A DNA stretch of 42,306 nt from a virus. Positions 1 through 6,020 of the stretch are shown here, in pieces. The stretch lies in IMG/VR virus record IMGVR_UViG_3300042376_001602, positions 1 through 42,306 of that record. One strand, 5' to 3'. A program made the position numbers and the translations under genes. Under the pieces are notes generated by a model. The model saw nothing but the letters and a program-made list of their open reading frames with translations, did no database searches and was not told the origin of the DNA. Position 1 is the stretch's first letter. Each line of letters starts with the position of its first letter.

Positions 1-99
1 TAGGGCGAGGCCGGTGTAGAGTTTATGGGGGAAATTTTGCGTCCGTCCGCTGGGTTGTTTTCGACGGGGGCTGAGGGTGATTCGTGAAGTTGCTTTCAT
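1..99 (-). CDS. Partial copy of the leftward gene that crosses the circular junction
   Basis: The first 33 codons of the 76-residue gene annotated in full at 41998-42228, repeated here because of the terminal redundancy. It starts at the ATG read from base 99 and runs off the left edge. This copy has Ser at residue 17 where the other has Cys. On the circular genome there is only one such gene. Confidence 0.6.
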   Translation of the reverse strand, partial: MKATSRITLSPRRKQPSGRTQNFPHKLYTGLAL

Positions 100-105
100 G
101 GTTCG

Positions 106-131
106 GTGCCGGAAGCCGTCCGGCGCGGGTT
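106..131. promoter_or_regulatory. Hairpin leader element, copy A
   Basis: A 26-bp element with a 6-bp stem (gccgga / tccggc) and a short loop, starting 6 bp upstream of the leftward start codon at 99. A copy with one mismatch lies at 2420-2445, 8 bp upstream of another leftward start. The same position relative to two separate starts suggests a shared leader, operator or translational control element. Its function is not known. Confidence 0.5.
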
Positions 132-167
132 GAATTTTTATGGATTTTCGAGGCCATCCGCTTTGTT

Positions 168-335
168 TTATTCCGGCTCGGGGGTAGTTACCGGCTGGCC
201 GTCCACCAGGGCGGGGAGGATTTCGGCGTCGTCCTGGGCGAGCTGAGCCTCGGTGGTGTGGCCGGGCTGGAGGTCGAGACGATGAAGCGCCGCCTCCATC
301 GAGGAGGCGGCGCGGGTGAGTTGGTCGGGGGTCAT
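168..335 (-). CDS. Hypothetical 55-residue acidic protein
   Basis: A short leftward gene. Its ATG (335-333) overlaps the TGA of the gene before it in the ATGA arrangement shared by the rest of this operon, and that is the main reason to call it. The product is acidic, begins MTPDQLTRAASSMEAAL, has a helical first half and ends in a Pro/Glu tail (TTPEPE). There is no signal peptide or membrane segment. It is the last gene of the 2411-to-168 leftward operon. I do not recognise the family. Confidence 0.6.
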   Translation of the reverse strand: MTPDQLTRAASSMEAALHRLDLQPGHTTEAQLAQDDAEILPALVDGQPVTTPEPE

Positions 336-712
336 TCGATTATTAGCGGTTCGGATTTATCAATTATCAGATGAGTTTTTGCCCATTCGGGGTTGATTCC
401 GCCTTTTTCAATGAGCTGGCGTTTAAGCTCCGTTTCAAATGAAGGCTTGACGGCCTCTTCTGCGTAAACGCTGAAACGGATGTTCCCTCCGACCGTTGTG
501 CCTCGGTTGTGTTTGCCGGCGGGAGTGTAGCCGATAAATGCGCTGTATTCGCCGAGCGTTTGGTCTTGGCTCCAGGATTCTAAATTGCAGGTGCGGGCAT
601 AGCCGGTTTTGCCGTATTTTTTGCGAGCCATGCGGTCAGCAAAGATTTCGGCCGCCTCGCTCATGTTTTCTGCCGTTACTGCCCGGCAGCCTGATGTTGT
701 GTATTTTTTCAT
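332..712 (-). CDS. Hypothetical protein, 126 residues
   Basis: Leftward gene starting at the ATG at 712, which overlaps the stop of the gene before it (ATGA). An upstream in-frame extension exists but lacks the overlap and lies inside the preceding gene. The N-terminal half contains a run around AAEIFADRMARKKYGKTGYA that resembles small plasmid and phage proteins of unknown role. The C-terminal part is mixed alpha/beta and ends in acidic and hydrophobic residues. No catalytic motif is visible. Cotranscription with its neighbours is likely from the overlaps. Confidence 0.65.
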   Translation of the reverse strand: MKKYTTSGCRAVTAENMSEAAEIFADRMARKKYGKTGYARTCNLESWSQDQTLGEYSAFIGYTPAGKHNRGTTVGGNIRFSVYAEEAVKPSFETELKRQLIEKGGINPEWAKTHLIIDKSEPLIIE

Positions 713-984
713 TTTGTTGGAACGATAAATTTTGCAACCAGTTTTCCGAGCGTCAGGGTTTGAAAATCGGGGTCCTCGTCCTCGCCGTCCCATTTGTAAA
801 TCTCATATTCGTGGCGGGTGTTGCTTAATCTTCCGCCGTTGTCGTCCCAGTCCCAGCGCCGGAGCACTGCGAGTTCTCCCCATATTGCCTGGCCTGCATT
901 GTGAGGGTTGCCCTGGTCTTCCGGTGGCGTTATGTAGGTGAGGCTTTCGATTTCGTCTTGTTCTTGTGGTGATAGTGTTTTCAT
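709..984 (-). CDS. Hypothetical acidic protein, 91 residues
   Basis: Start chosen at the ATG at 984 (MKTLSPQEQDEIESL). A TTG 39 bases upstream would add a Lys/Pro-rich stretch and is less likely. The protein is acidic and Trp-rich (RRWDWDDNGG, YKWDGEDED) and looks soluble. Its stop overlaps the next start by ATGA. I do not recognise the family. It belongs to the leftward accessory operon. Confidence 0.6.
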   Translation of the reverse strand: MKTLSPQEQDEIESLTYITPPEDQGNPHNAGQAIWGELAVLRRWDWDDNGGRLSNTRHEYEIYKWDGEDEDPDFQTLTLGKLVAKFIVPTK

Positions 985-1061
985 TTTTTGGCTTGGTTTG
1001 GTTGGTTTTTTGGTTGGTGTCAAAGCTGAAAATAGATTGAACTGATTCAGTGCTAAAATAA

Positions 1062-1391
1062 TTACCGACGGGGTTTTTCCTGCCTTGGAGCAAGAAAACC
1101 GAACTTTCCTTGGTAGTAATGGGTAGCCAAGTAAATGGCATCGTGCATTTTTTCAATGGGCAAGAAACGATCAATGTATGACTGCCGTCCACGCAAGAGC
1201 AGGGAATAAAACCCATGCTCCGCGAGGTTGTCGCACTCCCTGCGCCTGCCAGTATTTACTTCCTCCAGCACCACAGTTGACCAATCGTAGGGGATTTGCC
1301 CGCGATCTGTTACCCAATATGATGGGGTTTGTGACCACTTTTGGACGATTCTGAACTTTCCGTTTCGAGTGTAGCGTTTTTGTGAAATCAT
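1062..1391 (-). CDS. Hypothetical protein, 109 residues
   Basis: Leftward gene overlapping the preceding gene by 4 bp (ATGA at 1388-1391). The product is basic and aromatic-rich, with a central acidic stretch and a C-terminal basic tail (RQEKPRR). No signal, membrane segment or known motif is visible. A gap of about 77 bp separates it from the next gene, the only real break in this operon. The coding evidence is the overlap and the even composition; the function is unknown. Confidence 0.6.
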   Translation of the reverse strand: MISQKRYTRNGKFRIVQKWSQTPSYWVTDRGQIPYDWSTVVLEEVNTGRRRECDNLAEHGFYSLLLRGRQSYIDRFLPIEKMHDAIYLATHYYQGKFGFLAPRQEKPRR

Positions 1392-1759
1392 ATTAGTCCA
1401 AAGTGAAAAGCAGTTTCATCCGCATATATTTTCGCAACTGCTGCTTGCATAGCCATTGCTGGATCAAGGACAAGTATTGGTTTGCCAGTATCGTCCTTCC
1501 ACTCGCCTTCGGAAAAATACGCAAACCCTATGCAAATAAATACGGTTGGTGTGTAAATCAATTTGCCGTCTATGTCTTCTTCTGGAACTTCTTTCAACTC
1601 ACAATAGAAATATGCACCAGGTCCATTTCTGTATCCGATTGCGAACTCATTATCGGAGTGAATCGGATCAATGGACATGATTTCCATATCTGCTCCGAGT
1701 GTTGTTTTAGCAAACTCATCTGCAAGTTTGCGAAGTTCTTGTAGTTTGGAGGTTTTCAT
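1388..1759 (-). CDS. Hypothetical protein, 123 residues
   Basis: Starts at 1759 with an ATGA overlap to the preceding gene. An N-terminal helix (KLQELRKLADEFAKTTLGAD) is followed by a beta-rich middle (IGYRNGPGAYFYCELKEV) and a C-terminal helix. This alpha/beta pattern resembles small immunity or SMI1/KNR4-like folds, but I cannot assign it. The base composition is lower in GC than the virion genes, suggesting a different origin. Confidence 0.65.
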   Translation of the reverse strand: MKTSKLQELRKLADEFAKTTLGADMEIMSIDPIHSDNEFAIGYRNGPGAYFYCELKEVPEEDIDGKLIYTPTVFICIGFAYFSEGEWKDDTGKPILVLDPAMAMQAAVAKIYADETAFHFGLI

Positions 1760-2130
1760 TTGTTGTTGGCAACAGAAAATTTCATAGAAAGTTGAATCTC
1801 CATGAATTTTTGAGCGGCAGTGTTCCTGTAATTGTATTCATACATCTCTCCAATATCATCATTATAAACGGCATAAACAGTATATTTCCATGCAGTTCTT
1901 CGGCAGATTGAATTGGTTTGCTCGACCATAATTTCTATCATGCCGTCAGATGACCGGATAATGTCCTGCACAGGATTTGCTCCTTCGTATTTCTCGCCAC
2001 CCTCGTATTTCTCAATATCGAACGACCATGTTTTGTCTTTAGTCTCAAGCCACATAGGTCCGAAAACTTTTCCGTATAAAAAAACCAGTTCATCATACAT
2101 TCCATCAACTGCTTCGCTTTGTGTTTTCAT
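1756..2130 (-). CDS. Hypothetical protein, 124 residues
   Basis: Start set at the ATG at 2130 because a strong Shine-Dalgarno sequence (aaggaggagg) lies just upstream, and because it overlaps the preceding stop by ATGA. The longer in-frame extension to 2217 is rejected for the same reasons. The protein is acidic with many aromatic residues and no membrane segment. The strong ribosome site contrasts with the SD-less starts elsewhere in this genome. Function unknown; possibly cargo carried for lysogeny or defence. Confidence 0.65.
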   Translation of the reverse strand: MKTQSEAVDGMYDELVFLYGKVFGPMWLETKDKTWSFDIEKYEGGEKYEGANPVQDIIRSSDGMIEIMVEQTNSICRRTAWKYTVYAVYNDDIGEMYEYNYRNTAAQKFMEIQLSMKFSVANNK

Positions 2131-2411
2131 TTGACCTCCTCCTTGATACCCTTGGTTCCCCAAAACGGTTCTTTGAGGTTTGGTTTGTCGATGTTTTGGA
2201 CTCCCTCGCCAAAACATCCTGAGTGGTGAAATGCAGTGATCCCGGCCCGGCGGAAGGCATGCATCAGGTTTCTGCGTGTCTCGTCGTTTTTTACCAGTAA
2301 CTCGATGGTCTCCTCACCGGATTCGGTTTGGAGATCGACAGACAACCAAACTTGTTGCCTGAACTTCTCTGCATCTTCGCAGATTTTTTTGAGGTCTTGC
2401 AGTGTTGACAT
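2127..2411 (-). CDS. Hypothetical protein, 94 residues; first gene of the leftward operon
   Basis: Begins at the ATG at 2411, 8 bp below the hairpin leader element at 2420-2445, and heads the leftward chain that runs to 168. It opens with a helix (TLQDLKKICEDAEKFRQQV), followed by beta strands (VWLSVDLQTESGEETIELLV) and a second helical part. The C-terminus is basic and charged (KGIKEEVK). I do not recognise the family. Confidence 0.65.
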   Translation of the reverse strand: MSTLQDLKKICEDAEKFRQQVWLSVDLQTESGEETIELLVKNDETRRNLMHAFRRAGITAFHHSGCFGEGVQNIDKPNLKEPFWGTKGIKEEVK

Positions 2412-2419
2412 TTTCTTCT

Positions 2420-2445
2420 GTGCCGGATGCCGTCCGGCGCGGGTT
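2420..2445. promoter_or_regulatory. Hairpin leader element, copy B
   Basis: Matches 106-131 over 26 bp with one mismatch in the loop (t at 2428 for a at 114). It lies 8 bp upstream of the start codon of the first gene in the 2411-to-168 operon. The flanking bases of the two copies differ, so the element itself is conserved rather than a longer duplication. The 166 bp between it and the lipoprotein stop at 2612 hold no gene that I can support and probably contain the leftward promoter. Confidence 0.5.
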
Positions 2446-2611
2446 TGTTTGGTTCGAGGTGCCGCCTCGGCGGGCGGGCCGTTTGTGGCCTGCGGGATTA
2501 AATCTATGGAGAATTAAAATGAGGGCAAGAGAAAATTTTGTTTTTTGCGGAAACTTTTTTTTGAGATTTTTGTTGACAGGTGCGGAGGCCGATGGAATGG
2601 GGCTCTGCGGG

Positions 2612-3031
2612 TCAGCGGGATTTTTTCTGCGTGAGGGTGCGGGCGTCGGCTCGGAGGGAATCGAGGAGGGGATTGACTGCGCCAGGGCAGACGATGGCGA
2701 TGTGCTGCGGGGGCATTTCGGAGGGCTGGAACATTTCGATGGCTTGGGCTCCGTTTGGCCAGCGGGCGCGGAAATAGTGGGTGAGAGCTCCGGTTTCGGG
2801 CCAGCGTGGGCGGCCGCCGAATGTGGTGTCGGGGCGGATTTTTAGAGTGACGGGGGCAGCGCCGAGAACATTCCCGTTCCAATCGACAATTCCGCCGGGT
2901 GGGCTGGTTTCGATGAGGATTTCCATGGGGGCATGGGCGGCGATGGCGCGGGGTGCGTAGGTCTCGCGGGGGTCGGGCTGGGTGGCGCAGCCGGTGAGGA
3001 GAACGGCGAGCAGGGCGAGAAGTTTTTTCAT
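2612..3031 (-). CDS. Lipoprotein with a PEGA-like segment
   Basis: The N-terminus is a classic lipoprotein signal: MKKLLALLAVLLTGC, with the lipobox Cys at residue 15. After cleavage the protein would be lipidated and held in the host envelope facing the periplasm. Residues about 37-66 (LIETSPPGG, VDWNGNVLGAAPVTLKI) resemble a PEGA-type beta-repeat. The rest is soluble. Prophage-encoded envelope lipoproteins sometimes block superinfection, but nothing here proves that role. It is a single leftward gene with its own leader, next to the regulatory region. Confidence 0.75.
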   Translation of the reverse strand: MKKLLALLAVLLTGCATQPDPRETYAPRAIAAHAPMEILIETSPPGGIVDWNGNVLGAAPVTLKIRPDTTFGGRPRWPETGALTHYFRARWPNGAQAIEMFQPSEMPPQHIAIVCPGAVNPLLDSLRADARTLTQKKSR

Positions 3032-3033
3032 TG

Positions 3034-3056
3034 TGGCTGGTGGCTGGTGGCTGGTG
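3034..3056. repeat. Short tandem repeat tggctggtg in a leader
   Basis: Two and a half copies of a 9-bp unit (tggctggtg) directly upstream of the lipoprotein start codon. It is one of several short text-like repeats in this genome that sit just before start codons or in gaps between genes. Confidence 0.6.
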
Positions 3057-3072
3057 AGGTCGTGGATTTGGC

Positions 3073-3393
3073 CTATCCAGCCGGGTGGGAGTTTTTCCCT
3101 GTAGCTGTTGAGGGCGTAGAATCGAAACTCTCGGACGCTCTCAGGGTTTTGACACCAGCAGGGGCTTGCGGGCTCTGGGGTGAGGCTTTTCCCGTTTTTT
3201 GGAAGCTGGTTGTTTTTTGTTGTTTAAATACGGCGTGTTCTTTTGCGGCGTCGGTAAGGGCAGCGCGAGCCCAGCCGCCTTTGGTCATGCCGCTCTCAGC
3301 GGCTAGGCGTGTGATTTCTTCAAATGTCGAACTATCGACCGAGGTGCTGATGAGAACGGAATCCTTGCCGGGTCCGTTGGTTTTTTTGGGCAT
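3073..3393 (-). CDS. Ribbon-helix-helix-type DNA-binding protein
   Basis: Start set at the ATG at 3393 (MPKKTNGPGKDSV). The stretch ISTSVDSSTFEEITRLAAES, followed by TKGGWARAALTDA, fits the strand-helix-turn-helix pattern of the RHH (Arc/CopG) family, which binds operators as dimers. The C-terminal half is Ser/Pro/Lys-rich and probably disordered. The gene is divergent from a second small RHH gene at 3501, with a 20-bp palindrome between them. This is the arrangement expected of an autoregulated switch. It is a candidate lysogeny regulator; the family call is by pattern only. Confidence 0.6.
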   Translation of the reverse strand: MPKKTNGPGKDSVLISTSVDSSTFEEITRLAAESGMTKGGWARAALTDAAKEHAVFKQQKTTSFQKTGKASPQSPQAPAGVKTLRASESFDSTPSTATGKNSHPAG

Positions 3394-3442
3394 GGAATCA
3401 ACTTCAAAGATTTTCAAAGTTTTTCAATTTTTTTGTTTGACG

Positions 3443-3462
3443 CTTATAAGAATTCTTATAAG
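3443..3462. promoter_or_regulatory. Perfect 20-bp palindrome in the divergent regulatory region
   Basis: CTTATAAGAATTCTTATAAG reads the same on both strands and contains two CTTATAAG half-sites, each itself palindromic. It lies between the divergent RHH genes, 49 bp from the leftward start. The TATAAG parts could also serve as -10 elements in either direction, with TTGTTT or TTGACG at 3433-3442 as a rightward -35. It is a likely operator that overlaps the promoters. RHH dimers often bind such paired half-sites. Confidence 0.65.
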
Positions 3463-3474
3463 AAATCTTGCAAC

Positions 3475-3490
3475 TGGGGTGAATGCCCCA
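3475..3490. promoter_or_regulatory. 16-bp inverted repeat, copy 1
   Basis: TGGGGTGAATGCCCCA, with TGGGG/CCCCA arms, lies 10 bp upstream of the rightward RHH start at 3501. Copy 2 at 4184-4199 differs by one base. It is probably an operator. It also contains an alternative ATG (3483) for the RHH gene. Confidence 0.55.
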
Positions 3491-3500
3491 GGCAAACAAA

Positions 3501-3650
3501 ATGAAAACTATTCAAACGCAAGTCCCCGCAGAGGTTGATTTGATCATCACCGCCCTGGCCAAGCGCCAGATGGTGAGCCGGGCCGCGATCGTGCGGCAGT
3601 TGTTAGTCAAGGCGGTCGCTAAGTCCAAGGCACAGGAGGCGGCATTGTGA
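3501..3650 (+). CDS. Small ribbon-helix-helix protein, 49 residues
   Basis: MKTIQTQVPAEVDLIITALA is followed by KRQMVSRAAIVRQLLVKAVA. A short N-terminal strand, then two helices joined by a turn, is the Arc/CopG/MetJ layout, and the size is right for an Arc-like dimer. The start at 3501 gives the natural strand-first N-terminus. The ATG at 3483 would add six residues. It is the first gene of a rightward chain with overlapping starts and stops reaching 4130, and faces the leftward RHH gene across the palindromes. Probable repressor or switch protein. Confidence 0.6.
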   Translation: MKTIQTQVPAEVDLIITALAKRQMVSRAAIVRQLLVKAVAKSKAQEAAL

Positions 3651-3799
3651 AACGGCGTCGCCTTTTTTTTGTTGAGGGTTTAAATGCCTTTCGGCATCGG
3701 GTCGGGGAATATTTCTGGGCTTTCACCTCCGGCGAGGCTCGGGCGCTCTTTTTTGCTCAATTCGGCAGCTACCCGAACAAGGTGGAGGTGGAGAAATGA
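3647..3799 (+). CDS. Hypothetical 50-residue basic protein (GTG start)
   Basis: The GTG at 3647 overlaps the preceding TGA (gtga), and the stop overlaps the next ATG, so it fits a tightly packed chain. The product starts KRRRLFFVEGLNAF, is basic and aromatic-rich, and ends KVEVEK. It looks like a small DNA-binding or regulatory peptide, but no family is recognisable. The evidence is mainly the overlaps at both ends. Confidence 0.5.
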   Translation: MKRRRLFFVEGLNAFRHRVGEYFWAFTSGEARALFFAQFGSYPNKVEVEK

Positions 3800-3903
3800 G
3801 TGGCGCGGATTTTTTAAGGCTGGCCGGGTATGCGTGGGAGTTTGCCTGGGCAATCAGTCCGGCGGTTTTTTTGGCGGGGTTAAGCTGGAGGGTGTCGAGA
3901 TGA
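3796..3903 (+). CDS. 35-residue hydrophobic peptide
   Basis: ATG at 3796 follows a purine-rich ribosome site (ggtggaggtggagaa) that lies inside the upstream gene, and its TGA overlaps the next start as ATGA. Residues about 9-28 (LAGYAWEFAWAISPAVFLAG) are hydrophobic enough for one membrane segment, with Arg residues at the C-terminus (SWRVSR). It could be a small membrane peptide, or only a translational coupling device. Confidence 0.45.
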   Translation: MSGADFLRLAGYAWEFAWAISPAVFLAGLSWRVSR

Positions 3904-4130
3904 TCGAGAAGCATTATTCGCCGTCTGAGCTGGCGAAGATCCTGGGGATTTCGCGGGCGGGGATGCACCTCCGGCTGCATGATGGCACATTCGGCCATGT
4001 CCGCCTCGGGGATCGGGTTTTGATTCCTGAGAGCGAGGTCCAGCGGGTGCTGGATCAATGCCGGATCGAGGGTGCGCATGCCCGGCCAGCGCGGCCAGCG
4101 CACCGGCGCAATCTTTTCGCTCACGCCTAA
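3900..4130 (+). CDS. Excisionase/MerR-like helix-turn-helix protein
   Basis: Start at the ATG at 3900, overlapping the previous stop. Residues 5-45 (HYSPSELAKILGISRAGMHL, then RLGDRVLIPESEVQRVL) match the winged HTH of phage excisionases and helix_turn_helix_17 proteins: a helix-turn-helix, a basic wing, then the I-P-x-S-E-V/L helix. The C-terminus is rich in Ala, Arg and His. It may be the excisionase partner of the integrase at 40416-41510 or an early regulator. A second small protein of similar pattern is at 11739-11891. Confidence 0.65.
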   Translation: MIEKHYSPSELAKILGISRAGMHLRLHDGTFGHVRLGDRVLIPESEVQRVLDQCRIEGAHARPARPAHRRNLFAHA

Positions 4131-4133
4131 GCC

Positions 4134-5036
4134 ATGCCGGACCCTGCCGCCGATCCGGCTTTTTTTTGTGCCCAAAATTCTCATGGGGTGAATACCCCAT
4201 TGCAGGCCGTGGAGGCTGCCGCCCTCGCCGCGCCTTTTCTTTTTTCTGAGGAGGAAATCGGGGCTGAGAGATTAGAGGCAACTGGAGAGTTCAGCGGGGA
4301 GCGGCTACTGACTCGGAGGCCGGAGGTTTATCGGGCCATTTGCCGGATGAGTGCCGAGGGATTGAGCATGTCGGCCATGGCTCGGGCGCTTGGGGTGAGC
4401 CGTAACACGGTGGCGGCTGTCCAAGAGCGTGAGGGAATTTCTATAGAGCAGCATAAAAAAGAGTTACTGCGCAATGTGCGCACGGCTGCCCGGCTGTCGG
4501 TCGAGCGGGTCGTTGAGTTGGTGCCTTCGATCACCAACGCCAAGGATGCGGCGATTGTTGCGGCTGTCATGGTGGACAAGCTCCAACTCTTGAGCGGCGA
4601 GGCCACCGCCCGGGTCGAGCGGGTCGAGGTTAGCCAGGACAAGCTCGCCGAGATGCTGGCCTCGCTGCCGGTCCTCGAGGCCGAGGTGCTGCCGCTAACC
4701 GGTCCAAGCGACGCCGCGCCGGAACAAAAGGGGACCGCTGCCCTGCCCGCCGATGCTGCCGGATTGGCTGGCTCTGATTCGTTATCAGATGTTTTGCCCT
4801 CCTTTACAGATAGAGGCGAGGCGATGTCTGCCACTTTGTCCGCCACTTCGCCCCACGCCGCCGGTGCCGAGCCGGTCGAGGCCGAGGCCGGGCTGGTCGA
4901 TCAGGAGGGGGGGGAGGGGGTCGCGGATTTTGCACCCCCCCCATCACAACCCACTGGTTTGGGTTCACAGAAAATTTTTGACAAAGGGGTCTCGTCTGCC
5001 CCGCAGGACGCTTCGGATTCATCAACCCTACCATGA
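4134..5036 (+). CDS. Helix-turn-helix protein with a long disordered tail
   Basis: Residues about 60-105 (EVYRAICRMSAEGLSMSAMA, RALGVSRNTVAAVQ) form a clear HTH like those of Hin-type or transposase-type DNA-binding domains. A helical segment to about residue 165 follows (ARLSVERVVELV, AAIVAAVMVDKLQLLSGEAT). The remainder is rich in Ala, Asp, Pro and Ser and probably disordered. The ATG at 4134 is used, but the 16-bp inverted repeat at 4184 lies within the first codons, so the true start may be TTG 4200 or GTG 4209. Options are an early regulator or a terminase small subunit, though it lies about 5 kb from the large subunit. Confidence 0.6.
   Translation: MPDPAADPAFFCAQNSHGVNTPLQAVEAAALAAPFLFSEEEIGAERLEATGEFSGERLLTRRPEVYRAICRMSAEGLSMSAMARALGVSRNTVAAVQEREGISIEQHKKELLRNVRTAARLSVERVVELVPSITNAKDAAIVAAVMVDKLQLLSGEATARVERVEVSQDKLAEMLASLPVLEAEVLPLTGPSDAAPEQKGTAALPADAAGLAGSDSLSDVLPSFTDRGEAMSATLSATSPHAAGAEPVEAEAGLVDQEGGEGVADFAPPPSQPTGLGSQKIFDKGVSSAPQDASDSSTLP
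4184..4199. promoter_or_regulatory. 16-bp inverted repeat, copy 2
   Basis: TGGGGTGAATACCCCA, identical to 3475-3490 except one central base. It lies 50 bp into the HTH gene as called, so either the gene starts later or the element acts inside the coding region. Two copies about 710 bp apart, both near starts of rightward genes, fit a shared operator. Confidence 0.55.
4826..4849. repeat. Two tandem 12-bp repeats resembling the attP arm sites
   Basis: GTCTGCCACTTT followed directly by GTCCGCCACTTC. Each differs by one base from the GTCCGCCACTTT sites that flank attP at 41514-41769, and the 12-bp spacing is also the same. They lie inside the HTH gene, where they encode SATLSATS. Confidence 0.5.
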
Positions 5037-5311
5037 GCAATAAAAAACAAAAAAACGCCGCGCCGGAGCCTTCTCTGGCTCAGGACACGCCGACGCCTCC
5101 TGCGCCGGAATACATCAATGCCCGCCTCCTTGGGCATGAGCTAAACAAGCAGTTCCTCACGCTCTCCGTTCCCGATGGGTCGGGGGGCTTCACCCGCGCA
5201 CGGATGCGTGTTCCGCTCCGCCTTTCGCATTGCTTCAAAAAAAACGCCGTCGTCCGTGTGCGCCGCACGAACGATCCACTTGTAGTCGAACCCTTTCCCT
5301 CGATTTTATGA
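5033..5311 (+). CDS. Hypothetical protein, 92 residues
   Basis: The start overlaps the preceding stop (ATGA). The first 28 residues are Lys/Pro-rich and disordered. Residues 29-92 look like a compact beta-rich domain (FLTLSVPDGSGGFTRARMRV, AVVRVRRTNDPLVVEPFP), perhaps a small OB- or SH3-like barrel that binds nucleic acid. It lies in the early operon ahead of the exonuclease. No family is recognised. Confidence 0.6.
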   Translation: MSNKKQKNAAPEPSLAQDTPTPPAPEYINARLLGHELNKQFLTLSVPDGSGGFTRARMRVPLRLSHCFKKNAVVRVRRTNDPLVVEPFPSIL

Positions 5312-5454
5312 AAAAACCACCCGTCACCCTCTATACCACCGCCTCGGAATCAGCGGCTTTGTTCCGCCGATTTCTGGAAAAACAATCCCCCCGCATCACC
5401 GCTGCCTCGTTCTTGGCTGCCTTTCGCGCTCGCCGCGCAAGGAGGTCCGCATGA
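5308..5454 (+). CDS. Hypothetical 48-residue basic protein
   Basis: ATG at 5308 overlaps the previous stop (ATGA), and its end overlaps the next ATG (ATGA). The ribosome site for the next gene (aaggaggt at 5439) lies inside it. The product is basic and ends in an Arg-rich helix (AAFRARRARRSA), consistent with binding nucleic acid. No family is recognised. Confidence 0.55.
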   Translation: MKKPPVTLYTTASESAALFRRFLEKQSPRITAASFLAAFRARRARRSA

Positions 5455-6020
5455 AGTCGCGTCTTGTCGTCATAGATACCGAGACCGGCGGCCTCGATGC
5501 CGAGCGCCACGCCCTCCTGAGCGTCGCTGCCGTGGATAGCAGCGATGGCGAGGCGTTTGTCGGCCTGATCCGCCCCCATGCCGATTGGATTACCGAGCCC
5601 GAGGCGTTGGCCAAGAACGGCTTCACCCTTGAGTTTCTGCAAAAAAACGGACGCCCTGAGCGCGAAGTCCTCCAAGACCTTGCCCTCTGGCTGGCCCAGC
5701 GCCGGTTCAGCATCCTCGCCGGGTGCAATGTCGCCTTCGACCGCGATTTCCTCAAAGCCGCCTTTGCCCGTTACGGCATGACCTGGCCCATGCACAAGAG
5801 CATCGACCTCCAAGCCGCCGCCTGGCTCGCCTACGAAGCCGGTCGGCTCCCGCTCCCCGAGGGCAAAGACGGCCTGCCCCGCCTCAGCCTCGACCACATC
5901 GCCGCCACCATGGGCTTCTCCCGATCCAGCAGCGTGCACAACGCCCTCGAAGACGCCCTCATGACCACGGCCTGCCTCCGCCGCCTCATCGACCGCCTGC
6001 CCGCCCCCACCATTGTATGA
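5451..6020 (+). CDS. DnaQ-like DEDDh 3'-5' exonuclease
   Basis: All motifs of the DEDDh family are present: Exo I IDTETGG (Asp9, Glu11), Exo II NVAFDRDF (Asp97), and Exo III HNALEDA (His163, Asp168). The length of 189 residues is that of a stand-alone epsilon-like or RNase T-like exonuclease with no extra domain. These enzymes use two metal ions to remove nucleotides from 3' ends. A good ribosome site (aaggaggt) precedes the ATG. It is in the early replication operon. No DNA polymerase is encoded, so it may proofread with, or modify the action of, the host replisome, or trim phage DNA ends. Confidence 0.9.
   Translation: MKSRLVVIDTETGGLDAERHALLSVAAVDSSDGEAFVGLIRPHADWITEPEALAKNGFTLEFLQKNGRPEREVLQDLALWLAQRRFSILAGCNVAFDRDFLKAAFARYGMTWPMHKSIDLQAAAWLAYEAGRLPLPEGKDGLPRLSLDHIAATMGFSRSSSVHNALEDALMTTACLRRLIDRLPAPTIV

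Larger units (their letters stand above)
1..177. repeat. Terminal direct repeat, left copy
   Basis: Bases 1-177 match 42130-42306 with a single substitution (t at 51, a at 42180). This is what a circular molecule linearised with an overlap looks like, giving a unit of about 42,129 bp. The substitution changes Ser to Cys in the leftward gene that crosses the junction, so the two copies come from different reads or molecules rather than from an exact assembler k-mer overlap. True terminal redundancy cannot be excluded. Confidence 0.9.

Noticed and set aside
84-374. Rightward 96-residue frame at the left end
   Set aside because: It opposes the leftward 55-residue gene, which has the ATGA overlap of its operon, and crosses the hairpin element.
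2402-2845. Rightward 147-residue frame
   Set aside because: It is antisense to the clear lipoprotein gene and overlaps the hairpin element.
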